Under the pieces are notes generated by a model. The model ran no database searches, was not told where the DNA came from, and saw nothing but the letters and a program-made list of their open reading frames with translations. Below are positions 20,822-30,728 of a stretch of DNA of 64,000 bases, in pieces; the first letter of the stretch is position 1, and each line of letters begins with the position of its first letter. A program made the position numbers and the translations under genes. Origin of the DNA: Siphonodentalium dalli (taxonomy: Eukaryota > Mollusca > Scaphopoda > Gadilida > Siphonodentaliidae); the NCBI GenBank assembly GCA_032622095.1, contig CP136063.1, positions 85,539,980-85,603,979 of the forward strand, read 5' to 3'.

Positions 20822-21598
20822 CAGTAATGCCCTAAGTAATCAACTCCTTAACCACAGCAGAATTATGGGTAACTTTTCATGATTTAGTCGGAAATATGGC
20901 TTGTTGCCATTCATCGGAAAGCTCTCGGGGATATCAATATAACGATATCCCCCTGATTATATCTCCCATGACCCCATGGGAAGAAAAACTAGGCTATCGA
21001 TATCCCCAACACTGCTAAAAACATTGTGACCCCCCCCCCCCCCCCCCCCGCCACTTTGTTTTAGCATATCCACCGCCCCTGTGAGAATCTCAATCAACAT
21101 GTGGTATAGAGTACAGTAATGCCCTAAATAATCGACTCCTTAACCACAGCAGAATTATGGGTAATTTTTCAGGATTAAGTCGGAAATATGGCTTGTTGCC
21201 ATTCACCTGAAAGCTCATAATTCCAATTAAATCCTGAAAAGTTACCCATAATTATGCTGTGGTTAAGGAGTCGATTATTTAGGGCATTACTGTAAGCCTT
21301 TAGGTCAAGGGCATTTTCCTTGATTAAGTTCGTGCAGGACAACATGACCTAAGTGTTTTCCTCTGATCAAGGTAGACTGAGCAATATGACGAAGAGGCAA
21401 CAGGATGAGATATCATATGTTTAGCTTTTAACAGCAAGTTCACCAGTGTATTCTACATCAATGAATAAACATGATACCTGCAAAAAAAAACTCTGAGAGC
21501 TTTCCGATGAATGGCAACAAGCCATATTTCTGACTAAATCCTGAAAATTTACCCATAATTCTGCTGTGGTTAAGGATCGATTACTTAGGGCATTACTG
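20822..21598. mobile_element. Long-form family A element (777 bp) with internal sequence
   Basis: The left arm (CAGTAATGCCCTAAGTAATC to GGAAAGCTCTCGGGG) ends near 20935 and the matching right arm (TCTGAGAGCTTTCCGATGAA to GGGCATTACTG) starts near 21492, with about 555 bp between. Segment Q copy 2 shows the empty site as GAAAAGTTAGCTGTTAAGG, so the whole 777 bp went in between GT-TA and GCTGTT, or grew after insertion. The interior has a C-run (21031-21049), palindromic CCATGACCCCATGGGA, another family A copy, and CAAGGGCATTTTCCTTGATT. No transposase ORF. Confidence 0.75.
21114..21292. mobile_element. Family A copy nested inside the long-form element
   Basis: TA-flanked. Centre deleted asymmetrically: the left arm reaches GGCTTGTTGCCATTCACCTG, the right arm starts AATTCCAATTAAATCCTG. 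Its presence shows family A has inserted into itself. Confidence 0.8.
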
Positions 21599-21600
21599 TA

Positions 21601-21994
21601 GCTGTTAAAAGTGTACTTACTGCTATCCAGCCCTGCTTTGTTATTTGGTATCTGGACTAATAACATAAAAATACAGGTGATTTTAGAGTATGGATTTGAT
21701 ATGATGAATGTAATTTATACACCTTTTTAACTTAAAATTTGTTGATGGACCTCCCCTGATATAAACTGTTATTTTGAAAGTGCTCTAGTATCACTGCTTC
21801 AAATTTTATCTCTGATGTTGGTAGTACAAAACAATGCCGTTGAAAAAAAGTAACAGTTTTTTATCGTAAAATATGAAAAGTAAAATTCAAATGATTTAAA
21901 GACATAAGCCATATGTTATCTGTTAGTGAGCCTATGGAAAGTACACACAAGAAGTATGTAAATTCAATCTCCCAGTCAATCCATGTCTGAACCT
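21601..21994. other. Intronic sequence, nothing recognised beyond segment Q tail
   Basis: GCTGTTAAAAGTGTACTTAC...CCAGCCCTGCTTTGTT matches segment Q copy 2; the rest is AT-rich and unclassified. Confidence 0.4.
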
Positions 21995-22175
21995 ACATAG
22001 ACCATACTCCATCACCCCAGTTTTCTATAATTATTAGCAATTTCGAGTATTGCACTTTCTCCAGTAAGAAGATATTGACTTGAATTTAATTGGCTCAGTT
22101 ATAAATCTCAAGATTGGTTCCTGTGTGAAAAGTTAGCTGTTAAGGTGTACTTTACTGCTACCCAGCCCTGCTTGA
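21995..22175 (+). repeat. Duplicated segment Q, copy 2 (double empty site)
   Basis: CATAGACCATACTCCATCAC, TTTTCTATAATTATTAGC, CTCCAGTAAGAAG, GGTTCCTGTGTGAAAAGTTA and GCTGTTAAGGTGTACTTTAC run without either family A insertion found in copy 1. Confidence 0.7.
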
Positions 22176-22434
22176 TTGGGTTCTAAAAATAGAAACACAT
22201 CAATCTCAGAAGGCAATGTTAACTTTCTCCAGATTCATTCATAGACTCATAGGAACCAGAGAGCTAAATCTCAGTCATCAGTGCTGGGATAACCCATTGT
22301 TTTAAAGAGGACTCCCTTAAAAAGGGCCACACGACAGCAAGTGTTTCTTTAAGGGCAGCTTGTACATTGTCGTGGACATTTGTGTTAATTCTTGTGCTAT
22401 TATATACAAGACTTTTATGTGTCATGTTTTGCAG

Positions 22435-22520
22435 AGGAAAGCTTGAAGAGTATTCGAGAGATCAGTGAGAGTGTTATAAAATTTCGAGAAGATGATGCAG
22501 GGTCACAACTATCAGTGCAG
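22435..22520 (+). CDS. Internal exon 2 of the same split gene
   Basis: The 86-nt exon lies between TTTTGCAG and a strong GTGAGT donor. It enters with two bases completing a split codon (phase 1, matching the end of exon 1) and leaves in phase 0. It encodes about 28 residues, ESLKSIREISESVIKFREDD followed by AGSQLSVQ, with a charged, probably helical start. Joined to exon 1 the reading runs through ETYDILEESLKS with no stop. A family A palindrome starts only about 30 bp past the donor, so a long hairpin sits at the intron's 5' edge. Function is unknown. An alternative reading as a chance ORF is unlikely because both splice sites and both phases agree. Confidence 0.78.
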
Positions 22521-22549
22521 GTGAGTAGAAGACAGTCTGTGTTAACCTA

Positions 22550-22762
22550 CAGTAATGCCCTAAATAATCGACTCCTTAACCACAGCAGAATTATGGGTAA
22601 TTTTTTAGGATTTAGTCAGAAATATGACTTGTTGCCATTCATTGGAAAGCTCTCCCTGAGAGCTTTCCAATGAATGGCAACAAGCCATATTTCTGACTAA
22701 ATCCTGAAAAATTACCCATAATTCTGCTGTGGTTAAGGAGTCGATTATTTAGGGCATTACTG
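22550..22762. mobile_element. Family A copy just downstream of exon 2
   Basis: Full length, TA-flanked, centre GGAAAGCTCTCCCTGAGAGC. Starts 30 bp after the exon 2 donor, so the pre-mRNA would carry a ~105-bp stem next to the splice site. Extended reading through the exon into this arm creates a false 93-codon ORF. Confidence 0.88.
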
Positions 22763-22783
22763 TATTCTATACGAAATACTAAT

Positions 22784-23010
22784 TGATGAGTCGTTCCCTT
22801 AGGAAATGTTCAGATAATAAGTTCAACAAATGACCAGTTGTTTCTTGAACTTATTATCTAAATATTTCCCTCCAAAGAATATGAAGCCTTCTGAACTTGT
22901 ATTAGCTTTTTGTCTCTCTGTCGTCTGCTCTTATTACCTAAACATAGCTCCAAATGAATAATAAACCAATCTTATGTGTACTTTTATAACTGGGTGGGAG
23001 AATCCATTTA
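22784..23010 (-). mobile_element. Family D element, 5' end eroded
   Basis: Contains the D hairpin AAATGTTCAGATAATAAGTT with its inverse TTGAACTTATTATCTAAATA, then GGTGGGAGAATCCATTTAGT. The terminal AAAGGGTTAA is replaced by AAGAAACTTAGATC, the beginning of the 22-bp array. Confidence 0.65.
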
Positions 23011-23573
23011 GTAAGAAACTTAGATCATGTCTACAATAAAATTAGATTGTGTCTACAATAAACTTAGATCATGTCTACAAGATACTTAGATTGTGTCTAC
23101 AAGAAACTTGGATCATTTCTGCAAGAAACTTGGATATTGTCTATTAGAAACTTAGATCGTGTCTACAAGAAACTTGGATATTGTCTGCACGAAACTGGGA
23201 TATTGTCTACAAACTTGGATCATGTTTACAAGAAACTTGGATATTGTCTGCAAGAAACTGGGATCGTGTCTACAAGAAACTTGGATCATGTCTACAAGAA
23301 ACTTGGATATTGTCTTCATGAAACTTAGATCGTGTCTACAAGAAACTTGGATCATGTCTACAAGAAACTTGGATATTGTCTATTAGAAACTTAGATCATG
23401 TCTACAAGAAACTCGGATCATGTCTAGTATGTCTACAAGAATCTTAGATTGTGTCTAGAAACTTGGATATTGTCTACAAGAAACTTGGATATTTTCTACA
23501 AGAAACTTGGATATTGTCTACAATAAACTTGGATCATGTCTACAAGAAACTGTTGTCTATTGTCTACAAGAAT
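23011..23573. repeat. 22-bp tandem array, about 25 units
   Basis: The unit is ACTTGGATCATGTCTACAAGAA with variants ATATTG for ATCATG, TTAGAT for TTGGAT, and TATTAGAA or TGCAAGAA. Single-unit indels change phase. The array starts where family D loses its end. Overlapping ORFs on both strands (LDHVYKKLGYCLQET-type periodic peptides) result from the repeat. Confidence 0.9.
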
Positions 23574-23613
23574 CCAGGAAGAATAAAATAACCGCTTATC
23601 AAATGTTGACATA

Positions 23614-23657
23614 CAGTAATGCTCTAAGTAATGCTCTAATACCTCAGGGCATTACTG
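23614..23657. mobile_element. 44-bp micro family A
   Basis: TA, CAGTAATGCTCTAAGTAATG, CTCTAATACCTCAGGGCATT, ACTG, TA: only the terminal ~16 bp of each arm remain. Smallest TA-flanked copy in the window, possibly the minimal remnant of a deletion between arms. Confidence 0.75.
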
Positions 23658-23659
23658 TA

Positions 23660-24459
23660 AATCAGGTTTCTTGTGTAAATACACTGGAGTTCTTGTGTGA
23701 GTCCTGGTTTCTTGTAAACATGATCTGGTTTTCTTTAGGTGCCGTTGCTCAGTGATATACATCATATTCATACTGATCCTGAGCCTATCGTATTCCTGCC
23801 AAATTTTCATTTCTCAGAACATTGCGCTACATAAATTGTTTCGATTGGACAATTTTCAGTCCTTCTCAGGAGACGGGAGTGATTGCACTCGCACCCGAAC
23901 GCACTCGTAATTTTCAAATCACGGGTGCTAAAATTCGCACCCGTCCCTCATCTCAAAATACTAATGGAGACTGTAATTGTTGGGTCAATAGTGAACTATT
24001 TGAAGGTTTATTTAGATCCTTTACCATCTTAGTTCAACGATGGCATATTAAAGTGTAACTAGACATAGATCTATTCCACAATGACTTTTTGAAGGGTACA
24101 CAGGGTTTGAAATCTGGTTCTAAATTACTTTAGTTTTCGTGACTGTCGTGATTTCTGTTAGAGAATAATTGTATATGTTCCAAGGAACAATAAAATGAAC
24201 TGAAAACTAACTGCTGATGGACGCCAGACTTTCAGAAACACATTTAAAGTAACTACATTAGAGCCAATCACAAACCCTGTGTACCATTCAGCACATTTTC
24301 AAACCATGTGTACCCTTCAGCACTTTTTTTGGTGAGAGTGACCCCTTCAGCACTACTAACAGTGAGTTCTGATTAAATAGAAAGTCAACATCAAGTAATC
24401 AGACCCACTATTTATATGATATGTGGGTGTGTAGTTAACTTAGACAGAGAAGAAGCTTT
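23660..24459. other. Unrecognised intronic sequence
   Basis: A 78-codon + ORF (23822-24058) lacks splice sites. Minor direct repeats of ACC(C/A)TTCAGCAC occur near 24290-24350. Nothing else recognised. Confidence 0.35.
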
Positions 24460-24467
24460 ATTCAGTC

Positions 24468-25076
24468 CAAGTCTGGATATAATGTCTGACATTTGCAGAA
24501 TGAGGTCCCCAGAGGTTGAATTAAGTGATGCTTCACCATCTGGGAATTTCATTCTGCTTAGGCCTCAACTGCTATGGGAGACCTAGCATCAGATTGAAGT
24601 TACCCAGTTAAAGTTGGTGATGTTCACCCATTAGTCACCTCGATTATGCATTTTATCTTATGCAAATTAGGAATTAACCCTTTGAGTGCCAGGGGCCGAT
24701 TTTATCGGCCCTAAACCTACACAATAAGTCTGTTAAAGAATATAATAAAATATATTAAAATTGTAAAAAATTGTAAATTTTTTTTTTTTTTAAATGGTCG
24801 ACTCGCATTTATAAGAGAATGTATTGGCACAGGGTATATGGGTTGATACAAAAATCGGATCTGGCACTCAAAGGGTTAAGGGATATAAAAATTGAACAGA
24901 AGGGAAAAGTTAAACTAAAGCAATGATAATTTGACACCATAAATACTTTCCAGAAGATGAAGCCTAAGCAGAATGAGCTCCCCAGAGGGTGATCTTGGTG
25001 ATGCAGGACAGAATCAATAAGTTCACCCTCTGGGGAGCTTATTCTGCAAATGTCAGACACACTATATCCAGATTTG
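24468..25076. mobile_element. Family B long element, duplication ATTCAGTC, hosting a C1 insertion
   Basis: CAAGTCTGGATATAATGTCT to AGACACACTATATCCAGATT TG is bracketed by ATTCAGTC on both sides. Between the two hairpins lies a long-form linker (CTATGGGAGACCTAGCATCA, GTTGGTGATGTTCACCCATT, GATTATGCATTTTATCTTAT), interrupted by the C1 copy at 24674-24879. Family-B interior resumes with GGATATAAAAATTGAACAGA. Confidence 0.8.
24674..24879. mobile_element. Family C1 element nested in family B
   Basis: TTAACCCTTTGAGTGCCAGG to CTGGCACTCAAAGGGTTAA. One hairpin arm is missing (only GTCGACTCGCATTTATAAGA remains), next to a T-run at 24779-24791. TTAA retained on both sides. Confidence 0.85.
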
Positions 25077-25310
25077 ATTCAGTCCTAAACTTGTTGTGAA
25101 GTGTGGTCAGGGTCATGGCTGGAGAGTCTGTGTGGGGGTGGCTGAGTACTAACTCTGAATTTTCAACTGCATCCCCTCCCCCCCCCCCCCTTGAAGACCA
25201 AAAATACCAAGTAATACTCTATATGTCAATTTAATTGCGGCCTAATATTTCAACTTGTTTCAGGCATAAAGATTTGACAAAAGTTTGAAGGAGGTGAAAC
25301 ACTCCCAAAC

Positions 25311-25756
25311 CAAGCTTGAGTTAATAGTTTGCCTGTCATTTGCATAATGAGGACCCCTGAAGATGCATTTAGTGATCCTGCATGCTGGGCTGACATCACT
25401 AAATTCACCCTCTGGGGACCTCATTCTGCTTAGACCTCATCTTCTCTGGAAAGTTTCTTTATTTGCAAATTCTATAAAAACTTCTTGACACAGATTCAAT
25501 TTCTTTTTTAGTTTAGTTTCTCTGTATCCCCAAATTGGCAGACGACATATTGAATAATCGTCAGGTTCCCAATGGGTGTACATCACAATATTCACCATTT
25601 GGGAAATTCTTTCTGAGTCTATGTCTCCCGTAGCAGATGAGGCCATGCAGAATGAGGTCCCCAGAGGGTGAATTTGGTGATGCTGGCCCGCTGTCACTAA
25701 ATTCACGCTCTGGGGACCTCATTCTGCAAATGGCAGGCACACTAAACTCAGGCTTG
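25311..25756. mobile_element. Family B element, duplication TCCCAAAC
   Basis: Starts CAAGCTTGAGTTAATAGTTT, ends CACTAAACTCAGGCTTG. Two hairpins separated by a linker with TTTATTTGCAAATTCTATAA and CATTTGGGAAATT. A minus-strand ORF (25437-25706) spans linker and arm and is not a gene. Confidence 0.82.
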
Positions 25757-25920
25757 TCCCAAACTCACCCCACACCTCCATTTACCTGAGGGGTCATGCC
25801 CTTTTAATGGCCATTCCAAGAGACTTTATATTAACAGGTGGTGTGAATGTTTCAACCTCTCCCACAAACTCCTGGCAAAACCACTGCCACTACCAATAAG
25901 AGCGCTTCTACCAGTGACAT

Positions 25921-26112
25921 TTTACCCATGACCCTTTAACCCCAGCAGAATTATGGGAAATTTTTCAGGATTTAGTCGAAAATATGGCTTGCTGCCATTC
26001 ATCAATGAGCTTTCCGATGAATGGCAACATGCTATATTTCAGACTAAATCCTGAAAAATTTACATAATTCTGCTGTGGTTTAGGGGTTGATTAATTATTT
26101 AGGACATTACTG
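25921..26112. mobile_element. Family A-like copy, diverged left end
   Basis: ACCCTTTAACCCCAGCAGAA on the left lacks the CAGTAATG terminus; the right arm is complete to GGACATTACTG-TA. Centre reduced to TTCATCAATGAGCTTTCCG. Confidence 0.7.
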
Positions 26113-26113
26113 T

Positions 26114-26638
26114 ACCAACCACTCAGCATTTGAGAAACTTACCCAGATACTTACCCCCCCCCCCCCCCCCCACATTGCAAGAATCACAAATTGTCGCTCA
26201 TCAGTTATTGAACTTGCTTCATGCGCCTTGCCAAATGAGCCACCAGCACCTCATATTCCTATTCTCTTGAGGAATATACAGCTCCAGACCATACACTATC
26301 TATTTTCTCTCCGAAAGGGTTAGAGTTCCATAAAAAGTAACTTGACTCGAGCAATGCTGTGGCATGTATTCTCAATAATTAAGGCGGTTTTTGTCTCGCC
26401 TCTGGTTCTATTAATGAGGATTTAGCCTGCCTTCCGCAGTCTTGCCCGTCTTCGAGAATTTTTTGCTAATGTCCGTAATCTCCCATGCTTGCTTTAGCAT
26501 CTGCTTGTCTGCATCTTACAATGGTTGATGAATATCTTTAGCTCCCTCGTTTTGTTTCTCGTGAGATGAACCCAGCCACTGTACATCAGATGATTATGCC
26601 AGTATATTTCTGAGTTTAAAATAGATCTCTTTGTCACT
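26114..26638. other. Unrecognised sequence with C-run
   Basis: C-run at about 26154-26170. The 78-codon + ORF beginning in the family A arm is not supported. Some CT-rich text near 26460-26560 but no splice-bounded exon that fits phase. Confidence 0.3.
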
Positions 26639-26640
26639 TA

Positions 26641-26853
26641 CAGTAATGCTCTAAATAATCGACTCCATAACCACAAAAGAATTATGGGTAATTTTTCACG
26701 ATTTAGTCAGAAATATGGCTTGTTGCCTTTCATCGGAAAGCTCTCATTGAGAGCTTTCCGATGAATGGCAGCAAGCCATATTTCAGACTAAATCCTAAAA
26801 AATTACCCATAATTCTTCTTTGGTTAAGGAGTCGATTATTTAGAGCATTACTG
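26641..26853. mobile_element. Family A copy
   Basis: Full length, TA-flanked; ACCACAAAAGAATTATGGG replaces CACAGCAG on the left, and TTCTTTGG on the right keeps the arms complementary at that site, which suggests arm-to-arm correction. Confidence 0.88.
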
Positions 26854-26896
26854 TATGAATCACGCTTATTCTTTTTTCTAGCACTGAAGGGCAAGG

Positions 26897-27520
26897 ATGG
26901 GACTCAAAATATGGTGCGGGACATTTGCAGAATGAGGTTCCCAGAGGGTGAATTTAGTGATGCTAGTTCACTGTGCAATGTAGCGTCACCAAATTCATCT
27001 TCTTGGGACCTCATTCTGCATGGCCTCATTTGCTATGGGAGACCAAAACTCAGATTTAAGTTCCCAGATGGTGAAGATGGTGAAGTGCACCCATTGGGCT
27101 CCTCTGCCAATATTATTGGGGATATAGAGAAACTAAACTAAAAAGAAAAACAAACTTTAGAAGTTTCTAAAGAAACTAAAAAACAATTGTTAATTTTATG
27201 ATAAAGATACTTTCCAGAGGAGATGAGCAAGCCTTGAAATAGAGTGCCTGTCATTTGCAGAATGAGGTCCCCAGAGGGTGAATTTGGTGATGCTAGCCTG
27301 CTATGTGGGGTAGCATCACTAAATTCACCCTCTGGGGACCTCATTCTGCAAATGACTGGCACACTATTTCAAGGCTTGGAGATGAGGCCTGAGCAGAATG
27401 TGGTCCCCAGACGGTGAATTTAGTGATGCTAGCCCATCACTGATGCTGCATTGTAACGTCACTAAATTCACCCTCTGGGGACCTCATTCTGCAAACATCC
27501 GCCACCATATTTTGAGACCT
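26897..27520. mobile_element. Family B2 (B-related) element, duplication GGGCAAGG
   Basis: ATGGGACTCAAAATATGGTG at the left and CACCATATTTTGAGACCT at the right, bracketed by GGGCAAGG (26889-26896, 27521-27528). Interior hairpins use the B arm sequence, but outer ends differ from CAAGCCTTG, so this is a subfamily with its own termini. Hosts a complete B copy. A 126-codon + ORF across it is a shadow. Confidence 0.8.
27228..27378. mobile_element. Family B single-hairpin element nested in B2, duplication GAGATGAG
   Basis: CAAGCCTTGAAATAGAGTGC to CACTATTTCAAGGCTTG, one foldback of about 150 bp in total, with perfect GAGATGAG at 27220-27227 and 27379-27386. Shows that single-hairpin forms transpose as a unit. 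Confidence 0.88.
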
Positions 27521-27639
27521 GGGCAAGGGGGCACAATCTTCCATGTTTTCCCAATGTAAATATATGCATTTATACCAAGGCTCGAATATAAAATAATAAT
27601 AATAAAATCGGGTCTGCCCCGACATTCTAACCAGAGTTA

Positions 27640-27860
27640 ATTATGCCGCTTGTTTCTATTTATATAAATATTATGTCTGTTAGCGCAATAACTTGAACCA
27701 ACGACAACCAATTTCATTCATATTTGGTATATGGATCTCTCATAATAATATCTTGATCGATCCGATTTCTTTTACCTGAATTACGGCCCTTAGTTTGTCT
27801 ATTTTTAGCAATGTTAAGAAATTTTATGTCCATTATAGTGCGATAACTGAATGGGATAAT
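27640..27860. repeat. Fragment of a CTGT/'CCGATTTGGTAT' type repeat
   Basis: TTAGCGCAATAACTTGAACC, TTTCATTCATATTTGGTATA and TTACGGCCCTTAGTTTG resemble the modules at 31200-31980 and 54890-55200. Confidence 0.45.
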
Positions 27861-27863
27861 GTA

Positions 27864-28080
27864 CAGTAATGCTCTAATTAATCGACCTCTTAACCACAGC
27901 AGAATTATGGGTAACTTTTCAGGATTTAGTCGGAAATATGGCTTGTTGCCATTCATCGGAAATCTCTCGCCGAGAGCTTTCCGATGAATGGCAACAAGCC
28001 ATATTTCCGACTAAATCCTGAAAATTAAGTTACCCATAATTCTGCTGTGGTTTAGAGATCGATTAATTAGAGCATTACTG
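27864..28080. mobile_element. Family A copy
   Basis: Full length, TA-flanked; right arm has a 4-bp insertion (CTGAAAATTAAGTTACC). Centre GGAAATCTCTCGCCGAGAGC. Confidence 0.88.
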
Positions 28081-28556
28081 TATTAGTAAATAAAGGGTTA
28101 ACTCTAGTGCATTGGAGGTTGATAATCAAATTCTTTATCCTGCAATCATGAAATTCTTAGAAGTTAATATTGCATAATAAAATTTCAATAGGTCAGTAAA
28201 AAAAAACTTCAAATCTACGTTATCCCCCCAAAGGAACTTAATTCTCAATTACTTATGTCATAATGAGTTTCTTGATGCCAACATGGTGTATATTAAATTT
28301 CCAGCTCACCTCAGGGCTTTCATACCATCTCATTTAGTTGGCAGAAATCGAAAGGTACAATCTCAAATACTGTAGATAGGCTGGCGTGATGCCACAAGCA
28401 AGATGGCCTATCTGTGATACTTGTCTGACGATGTAATCAAGCAATAGTTATGGTCCTTGTATTGCCAAGGTCCAGAAGAGTTATCTTTCCTTGGCACACC
28501 TTACCCTTACCATTATGAACTAAACTTTATATGGAGTATGTCATGTGACCAGAAGT
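28081..28556. other. Unrecognised AT-rich sequence
   Basis: No family members or splice-bounded ORFs seen. Confidence 0.35.
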
Positions 28557-28930
28557 GATCATTATATTTATACTGGATATATACTGGATTGACTTTGTCC
28601 ATCTGTCCGTCCACCTGTCTGCAAATATCTCAGCCATGGGTTATTGGATTTGAAAGAAATTTGACTGCTTTCAAAACAGGGGAATATTTCCAATATTGTG
28701 TTATCAGATTTGATGAAATTTGGTATGGGGGTTCATGCCTACATAACTGCTTTCAAAATATGATGTTGTTTGCATTTTCCATTCTGGGGTTAATCTTCTA
28801 TGTTTATTTAAAATTTGGTTTCTGCCCTGCCCATGTTTCGACTGGCACCGTATGGTATACCAGCACCCAAAGTGCAACTGAATTTTTCAGGGCAATTTAT
28901 CTTATCAAAGGGGGGAGGCAATAATAAAAT
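28557..28930 (+). repeat. CTGTCCGTC-type dispersed repeat
   Basis: Starts TATATACTGGATTGACTTTG, CCATCTGTCCGTCCACCTGT, then two modules of 'ATTnGATTTGAnnnAATTTG' (at about 28645 and 28705). The 111-codon ORF covers it; composition and periodicity indicate repeat, not gene. Confidence 0.5.
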
Positions 28931-29059
28931 ATTTTAAATTTTTATCCCATCTCTGGAGTTTTTTTTTCCCAGATTATCACGTGATGGCTTTTGCCCAATC
29001 AGAAATAGTGTTAGTTAATGGATGGATAATAATCTATATTTCCTAATATAATTACCCAG

Positions 29060-29130
29060 TTTAAAGGCATCGTGCTGAAACACAAACTGTTTATAAATCA
29101 CTTCGCCCAATTTGACATGATGCCTTTAAA
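29060..29130. mobile_element. 71-bp miniature with TTTAAAGGCATC termini
   Basis: TTTAAAGGCATCGTGCTGAA and the inverse TTTGACATGATGCCTTTAAA enclose about 30 bp. Termini resemble those of families E and F (TTAAAG/CTTTAA). Confidence 0.5.
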
Positions 29131-29184
29131 AAGTGTGTGCTTACATTACGAAACCGAGATTATTCCTGAAATTCAGGATATTTA

Positions 29185-29357
29185 TTAACCCTTTCAGTGC
29201 CAAGTCCGATTTTTGTATCAACACATATTTCCTTGATTATTTATCAAATTTATTAATTATAATAATGTGATACATTGATGGAAAGAGCTAGCTCTTGAAA
29301 AATAATCAAGGAAATATGGGTTGATACAAAAATCGGACTTGGCACTGAAAGAGTTAA
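29185..29357. mobile_element. Family C1b element (hairpin variant)
   Basis: TTAACCCTTTCAGTGCCAAG to CTTGGCACTGAAAGAGTTAA. The whole element is one imperfect palindrome: CAACACATATTTCCTTGATT pairs with AATCAAGGAAATATGGGTTG, and the interior carries ATTATAATAATGTGATACAT, TGATGGAAAGAGC. The C hairpin of other C1 copies is absent, so this is a separate subfamily. Confidence 0.85.
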
Positions 29358-29456
29358 ACAAATGTCTCATAAACTGCAAGCCTTAAAATAATTTAGCAAT
29401 TCTAAACATTATGTCATCATGACAGGCTCATTACAATGTCAGCCTGTCAGTTTATA

Positions 29457-29671
29457 CAGTAATGCCCAAAGTATATGACCTTTTAACCACAGCAGAATTA
29501 TGGAGAAAAAATTCAGGATTTAGTTGGAAATATGGCTTGTTGCCATTCACCGGGAAGCTCTTGGTGAGGGCTATCCGATGAATGGCAACAAGCCATATTT
29601 CTGACTAAATCCTGAAAATTTTCCCATAATTCCGCTGTGGTTTAGGGGGTAAATTATTTAGGACATTACCG
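29457..29671. mobile_element. Family A copy, 'AAAGTATATGACC' subtype
   Basis: Left terminus CAGTAATGCCCAAAGTATAT GACC differs from the usual CTAAATAATCGACTCC; right terminus has GGGGGTAAATTATTTAGGAC. The two arms therefore differ outside but match inside. TA both sides. Confidence 0.82.
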
Positions 29672-29770
29672 TACCTTCTGCCTGTCAAAAAAATACCACA
29701 GTAAATACCCAATTATTATTCTGCTCATTATTCTTCAAGGAAGCCTATCTCATTCCTGTATGTTAGTGAG

Positions 29771-30027
29771 CAAGCCTTGAAATAGTGTGTCTGTCATTTG
29801 CAGAATGAGGTCCCCAGAGGTTGAATTTAGTGATGCTACCCCGCATAGTGGGCTAGCATCACCAAATTCACCCTCTGGGGACGTCATTCTGCTTACACCT
29901 CAGCAGAATGAGGTTCCCAGAGGGTGAATTTGGTGATGCTAGCCCGCTATGTGGGGTAGCATCACTAAATTCACCCTCTGGGGACCTCATTCTGCAAATG
30001 ACGACAGACACACTATTTCAAGGCTTG
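29771..30027. mobile_element. Family B double foldback, duplication TTAGTGAG
   Basis: CAAGCCTTGAAATAGTGTGT to ACACTATTTCAAGGCTTG; perfect TTAGTGAG at 29763-29770 and 30028-30035. Hairpins at about 29800-29892 and 29904-29998 are near-perfect, a recent-looking copy. Confidence 0.9.
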
Positions 30028-30035
30028 TTAGTGAG

Positions 30036-30728
30036 TCATTGATGAATTTAATTGCCAAATTAATTATAATATTAAAAACCTAAACATTGTACGTTCCTAT
30101 TCTCATATAACTTCAAATCCTTAGATTAATCTTAAGTGTTTCCATAGAATATTGGTTGCTTTTTGAATTTCTGCGATTGATCATCAACTAAATTAGGAAC
30201 GGTCAAAACAGGAGGTACAAAAGCATTTCAGCCTGTCATATTAAAATTGTTGGTAGGTTTCAACCTGTCAATGACGATGACAGTCCAGTTATTTAAAGAC
30301 TTCTTAACTAAATCTGACTTGCTTTTTTTCTCTAACTTTTTGTTATCTCTCACCTGGCTTTACATCATCCATTGCTGACTCTACTATTTTGAGATTGAGT
30401 TAATGGTTGGAATCAGTAATTTACTCAGGAAGCATTACTCCAATGTTGTAGACTAATTGCCAATAAAATTACCTAATTGGCTCAATCAAAGTTTGAGATA
30501 AGATCCCTGTTGTCGACTATTCTCTCTCTAAGTGTACGGTCTGTCTTGATGCGAAGATGTTCTTTATTCTGCAACTGTTTGACTTGTTCTGTTGGGGTAC
30601 CATTCGGGTATCATATGTGCTCATTGACTGAGCCTGAGTATTTCCCACAACACTAGCTATGCCGGTGATACCACACAGGGTAAACATTTTCAACAGTTAG
30701 AAATTTCATGCTCGACACAACATTTATA
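30036..30728. other. Unrecognised intronic sequence
   Basis: No family members; GTCAGCCTGTC-type words recur weakly. No splice-bounded ORF. Confidence 0.35.

Noticed and set aside
23071-23386. Overlapping 67-85 codon periodic ORFs on both strands
   Set aside because: Caused by the 22-bp tandem array; frames shift with unit indels.
23011-23573. CRISPR-like array
   Set aside because: Direct 22-bp tandem units without unique spacers, in a eukaryotic intron.
26761-27141. 126-codon + ORF and many others with peptides such as FRLNPEKLPIILLWLRSRLF or RMRSPEGEFSDA
   Set aside because: The same peptides recur wherever family A or B arms occur, on both strands; they are translations of palindromic elements and have no independent start, splice or conservation evidence.
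28589-28924. 111-codon + ORF with hydrophobic stretches
   Set aside because: Covers a dispersed repeat with duplicate modules; no splice sites and no recognisable domain.
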